Assembly (NCBI GenBank): GCA_021771915.1
Contig: JAETNY010000003.1
Coordinates: forward strand, 153,461 to 217,460
DNA from: Bacillota bacterium
GTDB taxonomy: Bacteria > Bacillota > Dehalobacteriia > UBA4068 > UBA4997
Reading direction: 5' to 3'
DNA length: 64,000 nucleotides
Part shown: piece after piece, positions 36,159-44,135 of the stretch
How positions within the stretch are numbered: position 1 is the first letter of the stretch
Layout: every line of letters begins with the position of its first letter
Translations under genes and position numbers: made by a program
The notes under the pieces: generated by a model
Told to the model about the DNA's origin: nothing
What the model saw: only the letters and a program-made list of their open reading frames with translations
The model's database searches: none

Positions 36159-37001
36159 TTAACCCAAAATTATATTATCAATCAGGCGTGTTGTCTTAAA
36201 ACGCACCGCCAACGCCAGCATGGCCGGCTTTTCCGGTTTTAAAACCGGCTGCATGGTGACGGCGTCCACCAACTCAACATATTCAATCTGAGCCAGAGGT
36301 GCCGTTTCAATATGCGCCTGCACTGCCGCCTTAATCAGGCCCGCGTCACGCTCACCCTCGTCATACAAACGCTTGGCCACCTGCAAGCTTTGACTAAGCA
36401 CCAGCGCCTGTTTACGACATTCCTCGTCCAGATAAACATTACGGGAACTTTTAGCCAGCCCGTCCGCCTCACGCACAATCGGCACGCCGCAAATTTCCAC
36501 CGGCATATTCAAATCCTGCGCCAATTTGCGCACCACAGCCAGCTGCTGACCGTCTTTCTGCCCAAAATACGCCCTATACGGCTGCACCAGATTAAAAAGC
36601 TTGCTTAAAACCACACAAACGCCCTGAAAATGCCCTTTCCGGCTGGCGCCGCATAATGTCTGCGTAACTCCGGCCACGTCCATAGTGGTCGCAAAGCCAG
36701 TCGGATACATATCTGCCGCCTCCGGCGCAAAAGCGTATTTCACGCCCACAGACTCCGCCTTGGCCAAATCCCCCTCCAAATCACGTGGATAAACGTCCAG
36801 GTCCTCGTTAGCACCAAACTGAATGGGATTGACAAAAATGCTGATAACCGTCAGGTCATTTTCCGCCACGGCCTGTTTGGCCAACTCCAAATGCCCCTCA
36901 TGCAGATAACCCATGGTCGGAACCAACCCCACGCGCTTATTTTCAGCACGCCACTTACGCCCCAACTCCGCCATCTCGGCCACACTTTTAATTAATTCCA
37001 T
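36159..37001 (-). CDS. panC: Pantothenate synthetase
   Basis: A 280-aa ligase that joins pantoate and beta-alanine with ATP. VPTMGYLHEGHLEL is the HIGH-type ATP motif; FVNPIQFGANEDLDVYPRD, FGQKDGQQLAVV and VREADGLAKSSRN are diagnostic. AAGGGGT precedes the ATG. It lies 33 nt after folK. panB is not in the window. Confidence 0.97.
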   Translation of the reverse strand: MELIKSVAEMAELGRKWRAENKRVGLVPTMGYLHEGHLELAKQAVAENDLTVISIFVNPIQFGANEDLDVYPRDLEGDLAKAESVGVKYAFAPEAADMYPTGFATTMDVAGVTQTLCGASRKGHFQGVCVVLSKLFNLVQPYRAYFGQKDGQQLAVVRKLAQDLNMPVEICGVPIVREADGLAKSSRNVYLDEECRKQALVLSQSLQVAKRLYDEGERDAGLIKAAVQAHIETAPLAQIEYVELVDAVTMQPVLKPEKPAMLALAVRFKTTRLIDNIILG

Positions 37002-37034
37002 TTCCTCATACCCCTTTCATAGCAACTTAATTTT

Positions 37035-37595
37035 TTAAGCTATTGGTTCAAGCAAATCAACAAGCGCTCCCAACGGCCGTACACCCTGACGTTCCGCCGG
37101 TGGCAGCTGCGCCAAAAGTTCCGCCGCGCTCTGCGGCTGGCCGGGCAATTCAACACCCGGCGCAATTTCCAAAAACGGCGCTAAAACAAACGCTCGATGA
37201 TACATCTCTTTATGTGGAATTATAAGCCCTTGGGCGGAAAAAGTCAATTCCTCATATAAAATTTCATCATATAATAATATATCAATATCCAATACGCGCG
37301 CACCCCAACGCTCGCCAGGCTTTCGGCCCACCGTTTTTTCCACGCTTTTAGCCAGCTGCAACAACTCAAGCGGCGCCAACTCAGTCGAGCCGGCCGCCAC
37401 CAGATTATAAAAATCCGGCTGCTCCACACCGCCCCAAGGCGCGGTTTCATAAACGCTGGAAAGCACCTCAATCCGTAGCCCGGCCGCTTGCAGAAGCTGC
37501 AAACCGGCATGCAGGTTGGCTGCGCGCCGCCCCAGATTACTGCCCAGCCCCAGATAAATCAGGTGTCGGCCTGGCTCCTTAGGCTCATAATCCAT
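37035..37595 (-). CDS. folK: 2-amino-4-hydroxy-6-hydroxymethyldihydropteridine pyrophosphokinase
   Basis: A 186-aa HPPK. YLGLGSNLGRR at the N-terminus, SSVYETAPWGG and RVLDIDILLYD with the Mg-binding Asp pair are clear. It activates the pterin for FolP. The start overlaps the end of folB by 11 nt, so translation is coupled. The C-terminal extension is slightly longer than in E. coli. Confidence 0.96.
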   Translation of the reverse strand: MDYEPKEPGRHLIYLGLGSNLGRRAANLHAGLQLLQAAGLRIEVLSSVYETAPWGGVEQPDFYNLVAAGSTELAPLELLQLAKSVEKTVGRKPGERWGARVLDIDILLYDEILYEELTFSAQGLIIPHKEMYHRAFVLAPFLEIAPGVELPGQPQSAAELLAQLPPAERQGVRPLGALVDLLEPIA

Positions 37596-37980
37596 AATCC
37601 GCCACCGTCCTGGTTATCTCCAGAATGGCCGGCGCATTAAACATCGGCGCCAGCGGCGCGGCGCATTTCTCCAAACGCACCGTCACCGCCTGCACCAACT
37701 CATCGGCCAACAGCATATGCGCAATCTCTGAAGCCAAACTCTCCAGCAGATTATGCCGCTCACCCATCATAATTTTTTCAATCTGGCGGTAAACCTGACC
37801 ATAATCAACCGTGTCCGCCAAATCATCGCTTTCCGCGGCCTCGCAGGTATCCAAAATCAAGGTTACGCCCAGACGAAATTCCTGTTTCTGTTCATGTTCC
37901 TGCGGCAAAACGCCATGACAGGCCCAAAAGCTTAAATCCGGTAAAATAATTTTATCTTGATGAGAAATTTCATTAAACAT
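37585..37980 (-). CDS. folB: Dihydroneopterin aldolase
   Basis: A 131-aa aldolase producing hydroxymethyl-dihydropterin. FWACHGVLPQEHEQKQEF and VDYGQVYRQI and the NLLESLASEIA segment are typical. AGGAGA precedes the ATG. It lies between folP and folK, completing a folP-folB-folK block. Confidence 0.95.
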   Translation of the reverse strand: MFNEISHQDKIILPDLSFWACHGVLPQEHEQKQEFRLGVTLILDTCEAAESDDLADTVDYGQVYRQIEKIMMGERHNLLESLASEIAHMLLADELVQAVTVRLEKCAAPLAPMFNAPAILEITRTVADYGL

Positions 37981-38056
37981 TAAATTATTTTCTCCTAATT
38001 AAAAATTTTTTATATTTAATTAATTCTTTTTGATTTTATGCTTATTTTGCTTAATT

Positions 38057-39322
38057 TTAACTGTTTAAATTCTGGCCGCAGTTTATTTGATACATCGGCC
38101 GACAAACTGCCAGCACATCGGCCGCCTCGGCCACGTCATGCACACGCACCAATGCGGCTCCGGCCAGCGCCGCCGCCGCCGTAGTTGCCGCCGTAGCCAA
38201 CAGCCGCTGTTCCACGGGCTTGCCCGTCAACAGACCCAGCGTAGATTTACGCGACGCTGCAATCAGAATTGGCCGCCCCAATACACGCAAAGCAGAGGTC
38301 TGCGCCAAAGCCTGCATATTCTGCTCCGCATTTTTGCCAAAACCAAATCCAATATCCAGAATAAGCTGTTCATCTTTCATGCTGGCCGCCCGGGCAATGC
38401 GTCGCGCCTGCCGGAAAAAACGCGGCAGTTCCTGCGCCATGGCCGGCTCGTATTCCTTATTCTTACACTGCTGGACAATCCGATTATGCATAACAATTAC
38501 CGGACAACCCTGCGCCGCAGCCAAAGCCGCCATCTGATGTTCATTATCTTCCGGATATTGCAGCCCCCAGATATCGTTGATAATATCCGCCCCGGCCGCC
38601 AAAGCCGCCGCCGCCACCGGCGCTTTATAGGTATCAATAGAAATCAGAACATCACTTTCCGCGCGCAGACGCTGAATAACCGGCACCACCCGGCTTATTT
38701 CTTCGTCGGCGCTAATCTGCTGATGTCCCGGCCGGGTGGATTCTCCGCCCACATCAATAATATAAGCGCCCTCTTTCTGCATTTGCAAAGCCCTCGCCAC
38801 AGCCTGCTCCTCATCAGCGTAACTGCCACCATCAGAAAAGGAATCTGGCGTCAGGTTTAAAATGCCCATAATCTGCGTGTCCGTGCTTAAATGTAAACTG
38901 CGCCCCTTAACCGAAGACAATGGCAAATCCCAGACCTCCCGGCGAATATTCACCAGCGCCTGAGCAATTTCGCCGGCCAGAATCGGCAAATCAAACTGCT
39001 GCCGGCGCAGCCCCAGACAAATCCTGGCATATTGAGCAGCCGTAGCCATCATCAACACCGATGAACGCTCCGGCCGGTTCAAAATCACCTGCGAATGAAC
39101 CGCTGCATCAGCGCCCTTGGATAAGAATTCCTGCTTTAATATGTTAGCGGCAGCCGCGCGCAGATTTTCCGCACGCAATACATAAAAATCACCCTTATTG
39201 CTCATATATCGGCTGGCAAAATCCCCAACGCCAATATTATTCATTTCCTGTTGCAACCGCTGCGACTGTGAAGCATTAGGCCCCGGCGCCAACCAGGTCA
39301 GGTTAAAATAATCAGAATTCAC
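38057..39322 (-). CDS. folP: Dihydropteroate synthase with N-terminal extension
   Basis: A roughly 421-aa protein. The C-terminal 275 residues are dihydropteroate synthase: MGILNLTPDSFSDGG, IDVGGESTRPG, DIGFGFGKN, RKSTLG and VRVHDVAE. The first about 145 residues form an extra domain of unknown role, seen in many anaerobic Bacillota. The start is uncertain: GTG at 39322 is chosen, though TTG at 39334 is possible; AAGGAG is 13 nt before the GTG. Confidence 0.93.
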   Translation of the reverse strand: MNSDYFNLTWLAPGPNASQSQRLQQEMNNIGVGDFASRYMSNKGDFYVLRAENLRAAAANILKQEFLSKGADAAVHSQVILNRPERSSVLMMATAAQYARICLGLRRQQFDLPILAGEIAQALVNIRREVWDLPLSSVKGRSLHLSTDTQIMGILNLTPDSFSDGGSYADEEQAVARALQMQKEGAYIIDVGGESTRPGHQQISADEEISRVVPVIQRLRAESDVLISIDTYKAPVAAAALAAGADIINDIWGLQYPEDNEHQMAALAAAQGCPVIVMHNRIVQQCKNKEYEPAMAQELPRFFRQARRIARAASMKDEQLILDIGFGFGKNAEQNMQALAQTSALRVLGRPILIAASRKSTLGLLTGKPVEQRLLATAATTAAAALAGAALVRVHDVAEAADVLAVCRPMYQINCGQNLNS

Positions 39323-39364
39323 GCTAATTACCAAACTCCTTTTATGATATTTTTATGATATTTT

Positions 39365-39856
39365 TTAATAAATTAATTCCGTATTCTTCTTTTGCTCCGG
39401 CCAGGCACATTTAGCCCGAGATGGACATAAAAAGCAGGGACGGCTCAACTTGTCCGCCTGGCTTAAAATCTGCGGCAGTCCGCTATCTGCGCCCTTGCGG
39501 TGCAGACGTACCGCCCGGCAGATTTCCGCCGCCACCTCCGGGTGATAACCAACCTCCAGAAGCAGCGGCTCCGCCAACTCCGCCGAGGCCTCCGCATGGT
39601 CAACGTCAGCGTCGGCATATTGCTGCCAGCGCCCAACATCATGCAGCAAAGCCGCCGCATAAACAATATCCTTGGCCACGGGGTTGCCGCCGCAATCCAG
39701 CCAAAGGGCATAAGCAATCCGCGCCACATCAAACGCATGCTCCACGCCATGCCGGCAAAAATCCCGGCCCTGCTCTGCCTGATTATTAGCCACAATCCAG
39801 CTTTGATAAGCCGGGTGACGCAGAATGGCGTTTATGCGCTCCATCTGTTTATTCAT
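39365..39856 (-). CDS. HD-domain protein with C-terminal cysteine cluster
   Basis: A 163-aa protein with an HD phosphohydrolase core: HGVEHAFDVARIAYA gives the first His, AALLHDVGRWQQYAD the HD pair. The C-terminus CFLCPSRAKCAW has three closely spaced Cys, suggesting a metal site. Substrate unknown. The ATG at 39856 follows GGGAG; an earlier ATG overlaps that site. It lies 42 nt before folP and 150 nt after ftsH. Confidence 0.83.
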   Translation of the reverse strand: MNKQMERINAILRHPAYQSWIVANNQAEQGRDFCRHGVEHAFDVARIAYALWLDCGGNPVAKDIVYAAALLHDVGRWQQYADADVDHAEASAELAEPLLLEVGYHPEVAAEICRAVRLHRKGADSGLPQILSQADKLSRPCFLCPSRAKCAWPEQKKNTELIY

Positions 39857-40006
39857 AGCTATACTCCCTTTCATATTTAAGGTCAGGCTGTCTGATACGC
39901 GAAAAAGGGTAAAGAGCTTATAAACCCCTTACCCAATTCACAAATTGTCAAAAACAAGTAAACATTTTTGTCAATCATTCCTCTTTTGCTATTCCGGACA
40001 GGCCTC

Positions 40007-41965
40007 CTAAAGCCTGCCCTCTGCCGGCCAATGCGGCAACTTGGCCGCCAAAATACTATCCACCGGGGAAGTACCATTAAGCGGTGCGGCGGTTGCCATT
40101 TCCGGCTCAAACCCAGCCGATGCTGCACCGTCCTCACCATTATTATTTTCATCTTCTTCCGCCTTGCCCTCCATCAAACGATAGAAAGCGTCAGCGTCAA
40201 GAGTTTCATGTTCCATCAAAGCCTGAGCAATAATATTCAGCTTATCGGTATGTGTTGACAAAATATCCGTACAGCGCTGATAACATTCGTCCATTAAGGC
40301 CTTGGCTTCTTTATCAATCTCACAGGCTGTTTCCTCGCTGTAATTGCGTTCCGCCCCCAAACTGCGCCCCAGGAAAATATGGTTGCGGTCAGTTTCAAAG
40401 GTCAGAGAACCCAGCTTTTCAGACATGCCATAGCGTGTAATCATCTGGCGCACAATATCCGTTGCGCGTTCCAAATCATTGCTGGCGCCAGTACTGATAT
40501 CACCAAGCATTAACTGCTCGGCCACCCGGCCGCCCAACATCACCACAACCTGCTCCAGCATACGGGTTTTGGTCTGATAATTAACGTCCTCCTCCGGCAG
40601 CATCAGCGTATAGCCGCCGGCCATACCACGCGGAATAATGCTGACCTTATGCACAGGGTCGGTATTTTCCAAATAATAGTTGGTTACAGCGTGGCCAGCC
40701 TCATGATAAGAAACCAGCTTTTTCTCACGCGGATTTATGGCATGAGATTTCTTCTCCGGTCCGGCAATTACACGCTCCACGGCCTCCTCAACCTCAACCA
40801 TTTCCACCTTAACCTTATTGCGCCGCGCCGCCAGCAATGCTGCCTCATTCAGCAAGTTAGCCAAATCAGCACCGGTAAAGCCCGGCGTGCGCTTGGCAAT
40901 AACTTTCATATCCACATCGTCAGCAATCTGCTTGCCCTGTGCATGCACACGCAAAATGGCCTCGCGCCCCTTGATATCCGGTGCGCCAACCGCAATCTGC
41001 CGGTCAAAACGGCCAGGACGCAGCAAAGCCGGGTCCAGAATATCCGGACGGTTGGTACCAGCCAGCACAATAATGCCCTCGTTAGCGGAAAAGCCGTCCA
41101 TCTCCACCAGAAGCTGGTTCAAAGTCTGCTCGCGTTCATCATGGCCGCCGCCCACGCCGGAGCCGCGCTGTCTGCCCACAGCATCAATCTCATCAATAAA
41201 GATAATGCAGGGCGCATGCTTCTTAGCAGTATCAAACAAATCGCGTACACGGGAAGCGCCCACGCCAACAAACATTTCCACAAAATCGGAACCGCTGATG
41301 GTGAAAAACGGTACGCCAGCCTCGCCAGCCACCGCTTTGGCCAGCAGAGTTTTACCAGTACCCGGCGAACCATAGAGCAGAACGCCCTTCGGGATACGCG
41401 CGCCCAGCTGGTTATATTTCTTGGGCGTTTTCAGAAAATCCACCACTTCCGATAATTCTTCAATGACCTCGTCAATGCCGGCCACGTCCTTAAAGGTGGT
41501 GCGTTTTTTCTCATCAAGATGCAGCCGCGCCCGGCTTTTGCCAAACTGCATAACCTTGCCGCCGCCCTGTCCCTGATTGAGCATAAAGAACAGAAATGCG
41601 CCAATCAGCAAAATCGGCAACAGCGATAACAGCAGCTGTGTCCAGAAATTAGGCTCCGGCACACCGTTATAATGAACATCGGTAACGCCGTTTTCCTCAA
41701 AAAATTCTGAAATTCCTTCATCAGCCGGCCCTTGCGTATAAAATTCAGAACCGTTTTTCAGTTTGCCAGTGTAAATCGTGGTATCATTGCCCTGCGGCCG
41801 AACCTCCACGCTGGCAACCTGCCCACTGACCACCATCGGCCGAAACTCGCCCATATAGCTTAATTCTCTGGCCTGGGGTTCAGTATCTGCGCTAATCATA
41901 TACAGTGAAACCACCATTAAAACCAGCAGCAGAAAGATTGTCACATTTTTTAATTGCTTTTGCAA
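40007..41965 (-). CDS. ftsH: ATP-dependent zinc metalloprotease FtsH
   Basis: A 652-aa membrane AAA+ protease. Two membrane segments (about 8-26 and 110-130) flank an extracytoplasmic domain. Walker [20 protein letters not shown], Walker [12 protein letters not shown], the second region of homology and the zinc motif HEAGH (about 420) are all present. The start codon is TTG, with AAGGAG 12 nt upstream. It degrades membrane and regulatory proteins. tilS is next upstream, the classic tilS-ftsH order. Confidence 0.98.
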   Translation of the reverse strand: MQKQLKNVTIFLLLVLMVVSLYMISADTEPQARELSYMGEFRPMVVSGQVASVEVRPQGNDTTIYTGKLKNGSEFYTQGPADEGISEFFEENGVTDVHYNGVPEPNFWTQLLLSLLPILLIGAFLFFMLNQGQGGGKVMQFGKSRARLHLDEKKRTTFKDVAGIDEVIEELSEVVDFLKTPKKYNQLGARIPKGVLLYGSPGTGKTLLAKAVAGEAGVPFFTISGSDFVEMFVGVGASRVRDLFDTAKKHAPCIIFIDEIDAVGRQRGSGVGGGHDEREQTLNQLLVEMDGFSANEGIIVLAGTNRPDILDPALLRPGRFDRQIAVGAPDIKGREAILRVHAQGKQIADDVDMKVIAKRTPGFTGADLANLLNEAALLAARRNKVKVEMVEVEEAVERVIAGPEKKSHAINPREKKLVSYHEAGHAVTNYYLENTDPVHKVSIIPRGMAGGYTLMLPEEDVNYQTKTRMLEQVVVMLGGRVAEQLMLGDISTGASNDLERATDIVRQMITRYGMSEKLGSLTFETDRNHIFLGRSLGAERNYSEETACEIDKEAKALMDECYQRCTDILSTHTDKLNIIAQALMEHETLDADAFYRLMEGKAEEDENNNGEDGAASAGFEPEMATAAPLNGTSPVDSILAAKLPHWPAEGRL

Positions 41966-42143
41966 AGCTTATATTCACTCCTTACTGCGAAATCCTGATA
42001 TGACAGCATATCAAATCATATCACATTATATTATAACACATATTAAATATGTTTGGCAATTTTTTTTATAAAATTCCGTCAAAATTTTCAAAATAGCTAC
42101 TAAAGCAATTTTAATCTACTTATATAAACTAAAAATAAACAAA

Positions 42144-43193
42144 TTAAATTTTTTTCCTGCCATTTTTTTCGTGTTTTTCATAACCGCCCCGGCTTTTGGC
42201 GCGCCGCCGGCTCATCTCGGCCGCCGGCAAACAAAAAAATTTTAACCAGCCGTCATTTTTAACCGCCGCCACGCCGCCCGGCAAATGAAGGGTTTTATGA
42301 GGGAGCAAATTTATAACAGCCTCCGTCTGCTCAAAACTTAAAGAGCAAACCGGGCATTGCCGCGCCGCCTGCCAAAGCAGGCGCACCAATAAACGCTGTA
42401 TAGCCAAAGGCTCCTTTTGCCATAAAGACAGCGGATAAGCCGCCGCGCCCTCTGCTGCGTCAAGCATAGCCTGCTGCATATGCCGCTGTGCATATTCCTG
42501 CAAAAAGTCCTTTTCTGCCGCCGCCACCTCCGCCGTCTGCGCCAAAGCCAGATTTACACGCGGATTAAATTCCTTAAGCAAAGGCAGAAGCAGATGCCGC
42601 AGCCGATTACGCGTATAATCCAGCCCGGCATTGGTAGAGTCCTCGCGCCAATTCAAATTGTGCGCCGCCAGATAACTTTCAATCTCCAGCCGGCTGGCCG
42701 TTAACAGCGGCCGCAGTAAACGTCCGTTTTGCCGGCGCATTGCCGCCAGCCCGGCCGTACCGCTGCCACGCAGCAAATGCAGCAGCAAGGTTTCCGCCTG
42801 GTCCTCCTGATGATGCGCGCAAACCAGCCAAACCGGCTGATACCCCTTGTTCTGCTCCGCATCGCAAACCTGATTTAGCCAGGCATAACGCCGCTCGCGC
42901 GCCTTATTCTCACCACCGCCAACCAAATCGGCCGCTCGGCCACAGAAAAACTCAACCCCCAGCTGTGCGCAAAAATCCCGGCAAAAAGCTTCGTCCCCGT
43001 CCGACTCCGCACCGCGCAGGCCATGGTTAAAATGCGCCGCCAGCAGAGCAAAATCGCCCTGCTTTTGCAGCTGCACCAGCCCGTGCAGCAGCGCCACGCT
43101 ATCGCGCCCCCCGGATAATGCCACCACCAGCAGCGGCCAGGGCGGCGTTAAAAAGCCTTGCAGATTTTTCTGCAAGTGCGGCAAAATTGGCAC
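42144..43193 (-). CDS. tilS: tRNA(Ile)-lysidine synthase
   Basis: A 349-aa N-type ATP pyrophosphatase. The PP-loop is ALSGGRDSVALLHGL; HFNHGLRGAESDGDE and HHQEDQAETLLLHLLRGSG follow. It converts C34 of tRNA-Ile(CAU) to lysidine so AUA is read as Ile. It is shorter than the 430-465 aa of many TilS, with a reduced C-terminal domain. Start is GTG with GGAG 7 nt upstream. Confidence 0.93.
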   Translation of the reverse strand: MPILPHLQKNLQGFLTPPWPLLVVALSGGRDSVALLHGLVQLQKQGDFALLAAHFNHGLRGAESDGDEAFCRDFCAQLGVEFFCGRAADLVGGGENKARERRYAWLNQVCDAEQNKGYQPVWLVCAHHQEDQAETLLLHLLRGSGTAGLAAMRRQNGRLLRPLLTASRLEIESYLAAHNLNWREDSTNAGLDYTRNRLRHLLLPLLKEFNPRVNLALAQTAEVAAAEKDFLQEYAQRHMQQAMLDAAEGAAAYPLSLWQKEPLAIQRLLVRLLWQAARQCPVCSLSFEQTEAVINLLPHKTLHLPGGVAAVKNDGWLKFFCLPAAEMSRRRAKSRGGYEKHEKNGRKKI

Positions 43194-43264
43194 AAAAACA
43201 CTCCAAACTAATTTAAAATATAACTATTGCTTTATTCGCTAAACTTAATAAAAAACCTCTTTTA

Positions 43265-43303
43265 AGCTAAAAAAATGTTCCCGACAATTTGCAGGAACAT
43301 TTT
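43265..43303 (-). terminator. Terminator of the XRE regulator gene
   Basis: AAAATGTTCC pairs with GGAACATTTT (10 bp, 12-nt loop), followed on the minus strand by a T run. It begins at the stop codon. Confidence 0.8.
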
Positions 43304-43527
43304 CATTCATATATTGTAGAAATATCTTCATCAGGCACATATTCCATTATATCTTCAACACGGCAGTCCAGAATATGACAAAGCCTGTTTATAATAATTG
43401 TCTTAACAATCATATCATGGCGCAGTCTGTGTAATTGAGCATTGTCAATACCATAATCCTTTATCAGATTATATTGGCTGATACCCTTTCGCTTCATGGT
43501 AAGCCACAGCCTATCAAACTTTATCAT
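43303..43527 (-). CDS. XRE-type helix-turn-helix regulator
   Basis: A 74-aa single-domain DNA-binding protein. KGISQYNLIKDYGIDNAQLH and LCHILDCRVEDIMEYVPDE match the Cro/CI-like fold of the short YozG/XRE group. AGAGGTGG precedes the ATG. It is divergent from the SLOG gene, with a perfect palindrome between them; autoregulation and control of its neighbour are likely by inference. Confidence 0.88.
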   Translation of the reverse strand: MIKFDRLWLTMKRKGISQYNLIKDYGIDNAQLHRLRHDMIVKTIIINRLCHILDCRVEDIMEYVPDEDISTIYE

Positions 43528-43544
43528 AATTGTTCCACCTCTGC

Positions 43545-43573
43545 TTGTATTTTAATAAAATATAAGCTATAAT
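43545..43573 (+). promoter_or_regulatory. SigA-type promoter of the SLOG gene
   Basis: TTGTAT (43545-43550) and a perfect TATAAT (43568-43573) are separated by 17 nt. Confidence 0.75.
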
Positions 43574-43599
43574 AATATAGTGCGTGTACGCACTATATT
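43574..43599. promoter_or_regulatory. Palindromic operator between XRE and SLOG genes
   Basis: AATATAGTGCGT-GT-ACGCACTATATT is a perfect 12-bp inverted repeat with a 2-bp centre. It begins directly after the -10 box of the SLOG promoter and covers its start site, an ideal repressor position. The adjacent XRE gene is the likely binder. Confidence 0.75.
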
Positions 43600-43625
43600 A
43601 TTTGTAAAGGTAGAGAATAATATTT

Positions 43626-44135
43626 ATGAAAGCTTGTGCATTTACGGGACACCGCCCCCAAAGCTTCCCCTGGGGCTATAATGAAGCAGACCCGGCCTGT
43701 ATTAAATTAAAAGAAACAATAAATAACACAATCCTTAAATTAATAGCCATGGGCTATAAAAATTTCTTTTCCGGCATGGCTCTGGGCGTTGATACCTGGG
43801 CGGCAGAAGCCGTTTTAAATTTGCGAGATACCAACCCCACACTGAAGCTGCATTGTATTCTGCCCTGTGCAACGCAACCCCAAAACTGGCCGGAAGCCGC
43901 CCAAAAGCGCTATTTCAGTATTGTACGCCGAGCAGATTTCATATTTTATGTCAGCAAAGAATATCATAAAAATTGTATGCAGGAGCGCAACCATTTTATG
44001 GTTGAAAATGCCAGTTTGCTGCTGGCTGTATATAACGGGCAACAGCGCACCGGCACCGGCGCAACCGTAAACTACGCCAGAAAATTGGGCCGACAAATTA
44101 TCATCATCAACCCAATTTCCTTAAATTATAACTAG
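43626..44135 (+). CDS. SLOG-family protein (DUF1273/YpsA-like)
   Basis: A 169-aa Rossmann-like protein of the SLOG superfamily, which binds nucleotides or NAD/ADP-ribose-type ligands. The N-terminus ACAFTGHRPQSFPWGYNE is the DUF1273 signature; FFSGMALGVDTWAAEAVL and the closing GTGATVNYARKLGR match the ligand-binding loops. B. subtilis YpsA is the closest familiar relative. Under its own promoter with a palindromic operator. The role is unknown. Confidence 0.87.
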   Translation: MKACAFTGHRPQSFPWGYNEADPACIKLKETINNTILKLIAMGYKNFFSGMALGVDTWAAEAVLNLRDTNPTLKLHCILPCATQPQNWPEAAQKRYFSIVRRADFIFYVSKEYHKNCMQERNHFMVENASLLLAVYNGQQRTGTGATVNYARKLGRQIIIINPISLNYN

